A program made the translations under genes and the position numbers. Of a stretch of 64,000 nucleotides of DNA, positions 18,159 through 25,938 are shown in pieces. Source of the stretch: Segatella baroniae DSM 16972 = JCM 13447 (lineage in GTDB: Bacteria > Bacteroidota > Bacteroidia > Bacteroidales > Bacteroidaceae); contig NZ_AUFQ01000004.1 in NCBI RefSeq assembly GCF_000426585.1, positions 62,001-126,000 on the forward strand, given 5' to 3'. Each line of letters begins with the position of its first letter. The stretch's first letter is position 1. The notes beneath the pieces are model-generated. The model saw only the letters and a list, made by a program, of their open reading frames with translations, was not told the origin of the DNA and ran no database searches.

Positions 18159-21100
18159 ATGGAGAACAAGCTGCCACAGGAGTTCAACAAATTTTATTTG
18201 AAAGACGTCACGTTTGTCAATTTGATGATGCGACGTATATATAATGTACTGATTGTAGCCAATCCCTACGACGCCTTCATGTTGGAGGACGACGGCCGCG
18301 TGGAGGAGAAGATTTACAATGAGTACATGGAGCTGGGATTGCGTTATCCCCCCACGTTCACACAGGTCAGCACCATCGAGGAAGCGTCGGTCATTCTCAA
18401 CACGACGCAGGTCGACCTGGTCATCTGCATGCCGGGGAACGCCGACAACGACGCCTTCGACGTGGCCCGCGCCATCAAGGAGAAGTTCCCCAAGATCCAC
18501 TGTGTGGTGCTGACGCCCTTCTCACATGGTATCACCCGTCGCATGCAAGATGAGGATTTGAGCATTTTCGACTACGTGTTCTGCTGGTTGGGCAATACCA
18601 ATCTTATTCTATCCATCATCAAGTTGATTGAGGACAAGATGAATATCGAGCACGACATACTGAAAGGTGGCGTGCAAATGATACTGCTGGTGGAAGACAG
18701 CATTCGCTTCTACAGTTCCATCCTCCCCAATCTCTACAATTACATATTGCTCCAGAGCAAGCGGTTTGCCACGGAAGCACTCAACCGTCATCAGGCCACC
18801 TTGCGCATGCGGGGGCGGCCCAAGGTGGTGTTGGCCCGCAACTACCAGGAAGCGATGAGGCTGTTCAATCGTTTCAAGGACAACTGTCTCGGCGTCATCT
18901 CCGACGCCCGCTTCCCCATGGACGACCGACTGTCGCAACTGCCCACCGCCAATGGACGCGGCGAGGCCGTGAAAGACCCGGAAGCCGGACTGAAACTGCT
19001 GCGCGCCATTCGACAGCTGGACGAATACGTGCCGTTGATCATGGAGAGTTCGGAGTCCGACAACCGGCAGCGGGCCGAGGCCGAGGGCTTCCGTTTTGTA
19101 GACAAGAACTCCAAGAAGATGAGCGTCGACCTGCGCAACATGCTCGAAGAGCACATGGGCTTCGGCGATTTCATCTTCCGCGACCCCGCGACGCACGCCG
19201 AAATCCTGCGCGTCCACAACCTCAAAGAGTTGCAGGACAACATCTTCAAGGTTCCCGACGACTCCATGCTCTATCACATCAGCCGCAACCACATGAGCCG
19301 CTGGCTGAGCGCACGGGCCATTTTCCCGGTGTCGGCCTTCCTGCGCACCGTCACCTGGCACAAGTTGCAGGACGTCGGCGCCCACCGACAGATCATCTTC
19401 GACGCCATCGTACAGTATCGGCGCATGAAGAATATCGGCGTCGTGGCCATCTTCGACCGCACGAAGTTCGACCGCTACGCCCACTTCGCCCGCATCGGCG
19501 AGGGGTCGCTGGGCGGCAAGGGGCGTGGCCTGGCCTTTCTGGACAACATCGTCAAGGTGCATCCCGAGTTCAACAAGTTCGAGGGTGTCTCGGTGCGCAT
19601 CCCCAAGACGCTGGTGCTCTGCACCGACCTCTTCGACCAGTTCATGGAACAGAACAACCTTTACCAGATTGCGCTCAGCGACGCCGACAATGACGAGATT
19701 CTCAAGCACTTCCTGCGGGCGCAGTTGCCCGATTCACTCATCGAAGACTTCTTCACTTTCTTCGAAGCCGTGAAGTGTCCAATCGCCGTCCGCTCCAGTT
19801 CGCTGCTCGAAGACAGCCACTATCAGCCCTTCGCCGGTATCTACAGCACCTACATGATACCCTATCTTGCCGACCGATATGCCATGCTCCGCATGCTGGC
19901 CAGTGCCATCAAGGGGGTCTATGCCTCAGTGTATTACAAGGATTCGAAGGCCTATATGGCCGCCACCCGCAACGTCATAGACCAAGAGAAGATGGCCGTC
20001 ATCCTTCAGGAGGTGGTGGGGCGGCAGTATGGCGACCGCTTCTATCCCAACATCAGTGGCGTCTTGCGGTCGCTCAACTACTATCCCATCGGCGACGAGA
20101 CGGCCGAAGAGGGTATCGCCTCACTGGCATTGGGCCTGGGCAAGTACATCGTAGACGGCGGACAGACGTTGCGCGTCAGCCCCTATCACCCCGACCAGGT
20201 GTTGCAGACCAGCGAGATGGAGACGGCCCTGCGCGAAACGCAGACGCAGTTCTACGCGCTTGACATGGGAAACAGCGACAACGAGTTCAAGGTGGACGAC
20301 GGTTTCAATATCCGGACGCTCAAGGTGAAGGAAGCGGTGGACGACCAGTCGCTCAATTACATCGCCTCCACCTACGACCCCTACGACCAAATCATCCGCG
20401 ACGGAATCTACGACGGCGGCCGAAAGGTCATCTCCTTCTGCGGGGTCTTGCAGCAGGGCGTCTTCCCTTTGCCCGAACTCATGCGTATGGCGATGACTTT
20501 CGGCTCGGCCGCCATGCGCCGTCCCGTCGAGATAGAGTTCGCCTGCAACGTCAACGCCGACCGCACAGGCGACTTCAACCTGCTGCAAATCCGGCCCATC
20601 GTCGACTCCAAGCAGATGATAGAAGAAGACGTGAGGGCCATCCCCGACGAGAAATGCCTGCTCCGCAGCCATAACTCGCTGGGCCACGGCGTGATGGAAG
20701 ACGTGCAGGACGTGGTCTATGTCAAGTTCGACGACCAGTATTCGGCCATGCACAACTATGACGTGGCGGGCGACATCGAGCGTCTGAACAAGAAGTTCCT
20801 GGCCCAAGGCGGCAACTACGTGCTGGTCGGGCCGGGCCGCTGGGGCTCCAGCGACCACTATCTGGGCATTCCCGTGAAGTGGCCGCACATCAGTGCGGCA
20901 CGCGTCATCGTGGAAGTGGCGTTGAAAAACTATCGGGTCGACCCCAGCCAGGGCACGCATTTCTTCCAGAACCTGACGAGTTTCGGCGTCGGCTACTTCA
21001 CCATCGACATGAATGCGTCGGACAACGGAGGCATGCTCCGCAAGGATCTGCTCGACGCCATGCCCGCCATAGAAGAGACGACCTACGTCCGACACGTCCG

Positions 21101-21167
21101 TTTCGACAAGCCGTTGCGCATTCTGATGGACGGAAAGAAACAAGAAGGGGTCGCCTGCTTGACATAA
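18159..21167 (+). CDS. Receiver-like / PEP-pyruvate-binding (PPDK-N) fusion protein
   Basis: A 1002-residue cytoplasmic protein. Residues about 25-150 form a receiver-like fold (IYNVLIVANPYDAFMLEDD ... VDLVICMPG ... HCVVLTPF). Residues about 170-335 form a second receiver that keeps the phosphorylation pocket: LVEDS, the acceptor Asp in GVISDARF, the Ser of IMESSE, and the Lys of FVDKNSKK. From about 440 onward a PPDK-N/PEP-synthase nucleotide-binding region follows (GEGSLGGKGRGLAFLDN, IAVRSSSLLEDSHYQPFAG, VILQEVVG). I do not find the swivelling His domain of PEP synthase, so full PEP synthase chemistry is doubtful. The gene has its own -7 box at 18103-18110. Confidence 0.8.
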   Translation: MENKLPQEFNKFYLKDVTFVNLMMRRIYNVLIVANPYDAFMLEDDGRVEEKIYNEYMELGLRYPPTFTQVSTIEEASVILNTTQVDLVICMPGNADNDAFDVARAIKEKFPKIHCVVLTPFSHGITRRMQDEDLSIFDYVFCWLGNTNLILSIIKLIEDKMNIEHDILKGGVQMILLVEDSIRFYSSILPNLYNYILLQSKRFATEALNRHQATLRMRGRPKVVLARNYQEAMRLFNRFKDNCLGVISDARFPMDDRLSQLPTANGRGEAVKDPEAGLKLLRAIRQLDEYVPLIMESSESDNRQRAEAEGFRFVDKNSKKMSVDLRNMLEEHMGFGDFIFRDPATHAEILRVHNLKELQDNIFKVPDDSMLYHISRNHMSRWLSARAIFPVSAFLRTVTWHKLQDVGAHRQIIFDAIVQYRRMKNIGVVAIFDRTKFDRYAHFARIGEGSLGGKGRGLAFLDNIVKVHPEFNKFEGVSVRIPKTLVLCTDLFDQFMEQNNLYQIALSDADNDEILKHFLRAQLPDSLIEDFFTFFEAVKCPIAVRSSSLLEDSHYQPFAGIYSTYMIPYLADRYAMLRMLASAIKGVYASVYYKDSKAYMAATRNVIDQEKMAVILQEVVGRQYGDRFYPNISGVLRSLNYYPIGDETAEEGIASLALGLGKYIVDGGQTLRVSPYHPDQVLQTSEMETALRETQTQFYALDMGNSDNEFKVDDGFNIRTLKVKEAVDDQSLNYIASTYDPYDQIIRDGIYDGGRKVISFCGVLQQGVFPLPELMRMAMTFGSAAMRRPVEIEFACNVNADRTGDFNLLQIRPIVDSKQMIEEDVRAIPDEKCLLRSHNSLGHGVMEDVQDVVYVKFDDQYSAMHNYDVAGDIERLNKKFLAQGGNYVLVGPGRWGSSDHYLGIPVKWPHISAARVIVEVALKNYRVDPSQGTHFFQNLTSFGVGYFTIDMNASDNGGMLRKDLLDAMPAIEETTYVRHVRFDKPLRILMDGKKQEGVACLT

Positions 21168-21208
21168 ATCAATAATTCACAACTTGATGAGAATATAATG
21201 GAATAATA

Positions 21209-21240
21209 TTTGCAAACAGGCGAAATACATCCTATCTTTG
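21209..21240 (+). promoter_or_regulatory. Promoter of short leader RNA
   Basis: TTTG at 21209-21212 and TATCTTTG at 21233-21240 with a 20-bp gap form an ideal Bacteroidetes promoter. Transcription should begin near 21245, only about 60 nt before a terminator. Confidence 0.8.
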
Positions 21241-21244
21241 CATC

Positions 21245-21307
21245 GTGTTTTTCATGGTATTAGATTTAAGGTTAACAAGATTGGGACTCAGCGGAGCCCC
21301 TTTTTTT
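21245..21307 (+). ncRNA. Short terminated leader RNA / leader peptide element
   Basis: The segment between a strong promoter and an intrinsic terminator is about 62 nt. It contains an ATG at 21254 whose frame begins MVLDLRLTRLGLSGAPFF and runs through the terminator stem. From memory, near-identical ATTAGATTTAAGGTTAACA strings recur in Bacteroidales genomes just downstream of such promoters; I could not check this. It could be a small RNA, a translated attenuator or both. Confidence 0.55.
21283..21307 (+). terminator. Intrinsic terminator of leader RNA
   Basis: GGGACTC (21283-21289) pairs with GAGCCC around an AGCG loop with one bulged A, followed by seven T residues at 21301-21307. Confidence 0.75.
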
Positions 21308-21454
21308 ATGTCTGTACGTTTCCCGACGGCCTTGCATGCAGGCAAGGGCCAATCGTTGCGCCGCGGTTTTAACTTTAATTACAGCTTGATGTGCGTGCAG
21401 TGTCAAACAGTTTGCCTATTTTTGCCACGAAATACAAAATTCATACGAGAAATT

Positions 21455-21910
21455 ATGGTAAAGATTAAAAACGCAATTCTGCTTTTTGCCGCCGGCACCG
21501 TGCTGATGGCATGTCATCAAGGCACCAAGACCGCAGCCAACACCGAGGGTGTCGATTCCTTGGCGGCCGACTCCGTACAGGCCGACTCGCTCCGTTTCGC
21601 AGGCGAAATCCCAGGCGCCGACCACACGGCGCTGTACGACTTGGCTCTCGCCAACGACTCCACCAACGGCTACCGCCTCACCGTCACCTACGAAGGTAAG
21701 GAAACCAAGACCGAAACCTACGCCGGAACGAAGGAAGTGGTGAAGAAAGACGTAAATGGACAGCCCGAAACATTCTACAAGATAGCCTACGGCAAGGGTG
21801 AAGACGCTGTCCTTTTCAAGGTGCTCAACGACTCCGTCCTCCGCATGGTGAACGACAAGTTCGAGGAAGCCGATTCCCAATTGAACTACGATTTGAAGCT
21901 GAAGAAGTAA
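21455..21910 (+). CDS. NlpE-like small lipoprotein
   Basis: About 151 residues. The ATG at 21455 gives a lipoprotein signal (MVKIKNAILLFAAGTVLMAC, lipobox LMAC). The mature part FAGEIPGADHTALYDLALA followed by YRLTVTYEGK resembles the N-terminal domain of NlpE/copper-resistance lipoproteins, which sense envelope stress or bind copper. The usual Cys of the 'PCADC' motif is replaced here (PGADH), so metal binding through that site is unlikely. A -7 box TATTTTTG at 21417-21424 serves the gene. The frame is continuous with the upstream leader peptide, probably by chance. Confidence 0.7.
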   Translation: MVKIKNAILLFAAGTVLMACHQGTKTAANTEGVDSLAADSVQADSLRFAGEIPGADHTALYDLALANDSTNGYRLTVTYEGKETKTETYAGTKEVVKKDVNGQPETFYKIAYGKGEDAVLFKVLNDSVLRMVNDKFEEADSQLNYDLKLKK

Positions 21911-21991
21911 TTCGACAACGTCGATCAAGACAATGGATGGTCGCTGACAGACAGCCGCACGGCGGTGTTTGTCGGCGACTTTGCTTTTATT

Positions 21992-22368
21992 TCCTCCCGA
22001 CCGCTCGTCTCATTCACGGTTTTTAGTACAACAGTCCGAACATCCACAAAGGAATCCTGTTGCCAACACCCGTTTCCATGTTGTCCAAAGCAAGAAAACC
22101 ATTGGGCGCATCTTTGATTTAATCAAAGGATTTACCCAATCCGCCGACCTCAAAAAGGTATTCCCCATTGACAAGAAAATCACCTTTTTGCGGCATAAAT
22201 CACTTTTAGAAAAACGAATTTTGCAAGATAAATAGCTTTTAGAGAAGTGATTTTCCCGGATATTTTCATTGAAAATGAAAGACGAAAAGGCAGGCAAGGT
22301 TCTGCCAAAATGGATTATATCCTCCCGACTGCTCGTTGCATTCACGGTTTTTTACTACTTTTGCAGTC
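21992..22368 (+). repeat. Imperfect direct repeat of a promoter segment (two copies, outer limits)
   Basis: Copy 1 at 21992-22036 and copy 2 at 22320-22368 share TCCTCCCGAC, GCTCGT and ATTCACGGTTTTT in the same order. Copy 2 ends in TACTTTTGCAGTC; copy 1 has lost the -7 box (TTAGTACAACAGTC). Confidence 0.7.
22335..22363 (+). promoter_or_regulatory. Promoter of the BASS-like transporter gene
   Basis: TACTTTTG at 22356-22363 matches the -7 box, with TTG at 22335-22337 (18-bp gap). It lies inside copy 2 of the direct repeat. Confidence 0.6.
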
Positions 22369-22451
22369 GTCAACGTCGATTGGTCGCGTCGACCTGTCAC
22401 CCCGACACCCCGGCAATCTCTCAACGACCTTCGACGGTCAAATAGGTTTTG

Positions 22452-23414
22452 ATGATGAATTTCGTGAAGTTTCTCAAGACTTGGTCGCTGCTCGTGGGCC
22501 TTGCGGTAGGCTCCATCGTCTACCTGCTGTTCACCGAAATTGCGCCATTGGCACCCATCGGCGAGTTCGTCGGCCCACTTTTGGTGACCGTCCTGCCCGT
22601 CAATGTCTTCCTCATGCTCTACATCACGTTCTGCAAGATGCGGATGGACGACATGCGCCCGCGCCGCTGGCACTTCATCCTCCAGGGCATTCGCGTGCTG
22701 CTCTCCTTGACGGCCGTGCTGCTCGTCAACCTCACTTCCGACCCCACCATGAAGCTGTTGCTCGAAGGTGTCTTCATCTGCGTCATCTGCCCGACGGCCG
22801 CCGCGGCCCCCGTCATCGTCGAAAAGCTGGGCGGAAGCATATCTTCGCTGACGGTCTACCTGTTTCTTGCCAACGCCGTCACGTCCGTCATCATCCCCCT
22901 TTTCTTCCCCATGGTGGAGAAAGACGCCGACATCTCCTTCCTCATGGCCTTCCTGATGGTGCTCAGAAAGGTGCTCATGGTGCTCGTCATTCCGCTCTGC
23001 TGCGCCCTGCTCACCCGCCGGTTCTGGCCCGCCATGGTGCGTCTGCTCAAGACGAAGCCCAACCTCAGCATTTATATATGGAGTATCAACCTCTCCATCA
23101 TCATGGGCATAACGATGAAGAGCCTGCTCCACGCGCCCGTTTCGGGCTGGGTGCTGACCATGCTGTGCGTCATTCCGCTGGTGCTTTCCGTCTTCCAGTT
23201 CTCCCTGGGCAAAGCCGTAGGCCGCCACTACGGCGACAGCATTGGCGCAGGACAGGCCCTGGGACAGAAGAACACCGTCGTTGGAATATGGCTCACCATC
23301 TCTTTTCTCAACCCATACGCCGCCATCGCGCCCTGCGTCTACGTCATCTGGCAGAACATCATCAACGCTCTGCAGCTGTGGTACAAGCAGAAATACGGCT
23401 ATCTGAAATGGTAA
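22452..23414 (+). CDS. BASS-superfamily (bile acid:sodium symporter-like) membrane transporter
   Basis: About 320 residues with nine or ten hydrophobic segments. The features CPTAAAAPVIVEKLGG near residue 120 and the C-terminal GQALGQKNTVVGIWLTISFL fit the two crossover regions of BASS-fold transporters, which move organic anions with sodium. The substrate is not inferable. An ATG at 22455 is also possible. The stop codon overlaps the start of the Fur-family gene (AATGGTAA), so the two are translationally coupled. Confidence 0.75.
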   Translation: MMNFVKFLKTWSLLVGLAVGSIVYLLFTEIAPLAPIGEFVGPLLVTVLPVNVFLMLYITFCKMRMDDMRPRRWHFILQGIRVLLSLTAVLLVNLTSDPTMKLLLEGVFICVICPTAAAAPVIVEKLGGSISSLTVYLFLANAVTSVIIPLFFPMVEKDADISFLMAFLMVLRKVLMVLVIPLCCALLTRRFWPAMVRLLKTKPNLSIYIWSINLSIIMGITMKSLLHAPVSGWVLTMLCVIPLVLSVFQFSLGKAVGRHYGDSIGAGQALGQKNTVVGIWLTISFLNPYAAIAPCVYVIWQNIINALQLWYKQKYGYLKW

Positions 23415-23869
23415 CGGAAACTCGAACCTATCCTGTGAAACTCATGGAACTTCAAGAATGCGAGCAACTGCTCATCCGTCACGGCGTGAAGCCCACCGCC
23501 AACCGCGTCGTCATCCTGCGGACGCTGGCCGCCGGCAGCCGCCCCATGTCGATGCGGGAGCTGGAAATGGAGATATTCTCCATCGACAAGTCGAACATTT
23601 TTCGTGCGCTGGCCCTGTTCCGGGCCCGCCATCTGGTGCACGTCATCGAAGACGGCGACGGCGGAACACGCTACGAACTGTGCTACAGCCATGACGAGGA
23701 CAACGACGAGGACGAGCACATGCACTTCTTCTGCGAGCGTTGCCACCGCACCTACTGCCTTCCCGACCTGCACGCGCCCGAGGTCTCGCTGCCCGAAGGC
23801 TACCGGCTGCACAGCGTCAACTGTCTGGTCAAAGGCGTTTGCCCCACCTGTGGCCGAAAAGGGAGGTAG
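23408..23869 (+). CDS. Fur-family metal-responsive regulator
   Basis: About 153 residues. The N-terminal winged helix contains LIRHGVKPTANRVVILRTLA and SIDKSNIFRALALFRARHLV. The C-terminal dimerisation region carries HMHFFCERCHRTYCLPD and a final VCPTCG, giving the two CxxC structural zinc pairs. Fur, Zur and PerR cannot be told apart by eye. The ATG at 23408 overlaps the previous stop codon; a start 12 codons later (MELQECEQLL) is also plausible. Coupling to the transporter suggests shared metal or stress control. Confidence 0.88.
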   Translation: MVTETRTYPVKLMELQECEQLLIRHGVKPTANRVVILRTLAAGSRPMSMRELEMEIFSIDKSNIFRALALFRARHLVHVIEDGDGGTRYELCYSHDEDNDEDEHMHFFCERCHRTYCLPDLHAPEVSLPEGYRLHSVNCLVKGVCPTCGRKGR

Positions 23870-24044
23870 ATTCAGCGCAAATGGCGGGGCCGACGGCTTG
23901 CCTCCTGTGGCTGGAGACTGCCGAAGGCGCAGCCCCGGTCGGCCGTGGAGCGTGCGGCAGGCCGGTCGAAAAAGCCCGCTGACCGCCTTGCCGTCGTGCG
24001 TCGTTTGCGGCTCGCTGCCCGACGGCGTTTCAAAAGGCCCGCTC

Positions 24045-24135
24045 CGAGCTTGCCAAAGCACAGCGTCTGCCTTGTAAAAAGCCCGCTTTCGCGACGCGAA
24101 AGCACTGCTTTGGGCTTGCAAAAGCACAGCGTTTG
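24045..24135. repeat. 22-23-nt degenerate repeat array (cluster B)
   Basis: Read on the minus strand, units begin CGCTGTGCTTTTGCAAGCCC, AAAGCAGTGCTTTCGCG, AAAGCGGGCTTTTTACAAGG and CGCTGTGCTTTGGCAAG at 22-23-nt spacing. Two carry the same CGCTGTGCTTT core as cluster A. Confidence 0.75.
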
Positions 24136-24243
24136 GAGCGCAGGAAGACAGCTCCCCATTTCCCATCCCACATTTCCCATCCCCCCATTTCATACTTCCT
24201 CATTTCACATTTAACATTTAATATATGTTTTTTCTCGAAATAG

Positions 24244-24274
24244 TTGCAAGCCAACAATAATTGCGGTAAATTTG
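24244..24274 (+). promoter_or_regulatory. Promoter of sugar MFS transporter gene
   Basis: TTG at 24244-24246 and TAAATTTG at 24267-24274, 20 bp apart. It predicts a 5' leader of about 225 nt. Confidence 0.65.
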
Positions 24275-24504
24275 CCGTCGCTTAGACAGCGCGCCAAAGC
24301 ATGGAAAGCGGCGGCGCACGAACCACCGCAACCGGGCGGGGCGACACGTCTTTCACGACCATCCCCCATCCCCCGCGGCGCCATCATCAGAACAATACAT
24401 GACCATACAACCCTTCTCCCCCACTCGTCTTCGCCCCCAGACAACACCCTTCTCGGACGGCGGTGTCGACGGCGGGCGTTGGCCATCGACGAAAACTCAC
24501 TGAA

Positions 24505-25740
24505 ATGAAAAAACAACAGCCTCAATCCCCCCGCAAGACGGCACTGACCACCAAGGAATATCTGGTGCCCTTCATCCTCATCACGAGCCTCTTCTTCCTG
24601 TGGGGCTTTGCCAGGGCCATCCTGGACGTGCTGAACAAGCATTTCCAGAACGAGCTGGACATCACGATCACGCAGTCGTCGCTCATCCAGGTGACCACCT
24701 ATCTGGGCTATTTCCTGATGGCCATCCCCGCGGGGTGGTTCATCAACCGCGCCGGCTATCGGCGGGGCGTGGTGATGGGGCTCATGCTGTTCGGCATCGG
24801 CGCCCTGCTGTTCATCCCTTGTTCGGCCATGGGCACGTTCTACGCCTTTCTGGGCGCGCTGTTCGTCATCGGTTGCGGACTGGTTTTCCTGGAGACGTCG
24901 GCCAACCCCTACGTGACGGAACTCGGAAACAAAGCCACGGCCACCAGCCGGCTGAACTTCTCGCAGTCGTTCAACGGCCTGGGCAGCCTCTTCGCCACCT
25001 TCGTGGTGGGACAGTTCTTCTTCAGCGGCACCCGCAGTTCGTGCGACGTGGTGATTCCATATACCATCTTGGGCGTGCTGGTGCTGTCGATTGCGATGGT
25101 TTTCTCACGGGTGAACCTGCCCGAAATCAAGCACGAGGAGACCGCCGAAGACCAAGTGGCCGACACCCGCATCATGAAGCTGTTCAAAAACCACCCCATG
25201 TTCGTCTTCGGACTGTTCGCGTTGCTGGCCTACGAGGTGGCCGAAATCTCCATCAACAGCTACTTCATCAACTTCGTGACAGGCCAGGGATGGATGGACG
25301 ACAACAGCGCGAGCATCGTACTGACCGTGGCGCTGGCCTTCTTCATGGTCGGCCGCTTCGTCGGAAGCTGGATCATGCGGCGCGTTCCGGCCGAAGTCAT
25401 GCTGCTCTTCTGCGCGGCCGGCAGCGTGCTCTGCATGATTGTCGTGCTGTTCGACCTAGGACGGCTGTCGATGGTGGCCATCATCTGCAACTATCTGTTC
25501 GAGGCCATCATGTTTCCGACCATCTTCTCGCTGGCCCTCCAGGGCCTTGGCAGCCTGACGAAGAGTGCTTCTTCGCTGCTGATGATGACGCCGATAGGCG
25601 GCTGCGGCTTCCTGCTGATGGGCCTCATCGCCGACAACACCGACCTCACGATTCCCTTCCTGATTCCTTTCTTCGGCTATTTCGTCGTGCTGCTCTTCGC
25701 TTCCGAGTTGACACGAAAGAACAACTTGTTCCGCAGGTAG
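24505..25740 (+). CDS. FucP-like sugar MFS transporter
   Basis: A 411-residue inner-membrane protein with twelve predicted membrane segments. The N-terminal VPFILITSLFFLWGFARAIL and the LETSANPYVTELG segment near residue 133 are hallmarks of the fucose/glucose/galactose:proton symporter branch of the MFS. I set the start at the ATG at 24505, which gives a short polar N-terminus before the first helix. The exact sugar is uncertain. A hairpin (TTTGCCACA/TGTGGCAAA) follows at 25751-25783. Confidence 0.88.
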   Translation: MKKQQPQSPRKTALTTKEYLVPFILITSLFFLWGFARAILDVLNKHFQNELDITITQSSLIQVTTYLGYFLMAIPAGWFINRAGYRRGVVMGLMLFGIGALLFIPCSAMGTFYAFLGALFVIGCGLVFLETSANPYVTELGNKATATSRLNFSQSFNGLGSLFATFVVGQFFFSGTRSSCDVVIPYTILGVLVLSIAMVFSRVNLPEIKHEETAEDQVADTRIMKLFKNHPMFVFGLFALLAYEVAEISINSYFINFVTGQGWMDDNSASIVLTVALAFFMVGRFVGSWIMRRVPAEVMLLFCAAGSVLCMIVVLFDLGRLSMVAIICNYLFEAIMFPTIFSLALQGLGSLTKSASSLLMMTPIGGCGFLLMGLIADNTDLTIPFLIPFFGYFVVLLFASELTRKNNLFRR

Positions 25741-25750
25741 CCCCCTCGGC

Positions 25751-25783
25751 CCCACGTTTGCCACATCCGTGTGGCAAATGGGG
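25751..25783 (+). terminator. Hairpin after MFS gene (weak terminator)
   Basis: TTTGCCACA and TGTGGCAAA pair around TCCG, extended by flanking CCCC/GGGG. There is no T tract, so termination is uncertain. Confidence 0.4.
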
Positions 25784-25855
25784 CAAGCCATGGCTCGTCA
25801 TGCCGCCATCTTAACGTTTTTAACTTGCGCGTGCTGCTAAATCACGTGCAATTTC

Positions 25856-25886
25856 TTTGCATTGCAAAAAGAAAACACTAATTTTG
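25856..25886 (+). promoter_or_regulatory. fba promoter
   Basis: TTTG at 25856-25859 and TAATTTTG at 25879-25886 with a 19-bp gap, a very good match consistent with a highly expressed glycolytic gene. Confidence 0.8.
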
Positions 25887-25938
25887 CAATTGTTACAAGA
25901 TAACAAGGTATTCATTTTTTAATAAACATCATATTATT

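Larger units (their letters stand above)
21911..22451. other. Gene-free gap with a duplicated promoter segment and AT-rich repeats
   Basis: No convincing gene. A segment of about 45 bp is present twice (21992-22036 and 22320-22368); only the second copy keeps a full -7 box. Between them, 22170-22250 is a stretch with units such as AAATCACCTTTT and AAATCACTTTT that looks like an AT-rich relative of the 22-nt repeats. A minus-strand frame across this region has no family features. Confidence 0.6.
23870..24504. other. Gene-free gap: 22-nt repeats, CATTT-rich tract, promoter and long leader
   Basis: 635 bp without a supported gene. It contains repeat cluster B (24045-24135), a run of six CATTT words (24157-24220), a good promoter at 24244-24274 and a GC-rich leader of about 225 nt before the MFS start. 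Frames here show no family features. Confidence 0.6.

Noticed and set aside
22010-22345. 111-codon minus-strand frame in the duplicated-promoter gap
   Set aside because: It lies over AT-rich repeat-like sequence and the promoter copies, with no signal peptide or family motif and no promoter of its own.
22247-23407. Long upstream extension of the Fur-family frame
   Set aside because: The extension lies over the BASS-like transporter in another frame and is Arg/His-rich. The Fur fold is complete from 23408 onward and its ATG overlaps the transporter stop codon.
24272-24508. Upstream frame in the MFS leader
   Set aside because: It needs a TTG start, is Arg/Pro/His-rich without a motif, and ends just inside the real gene.
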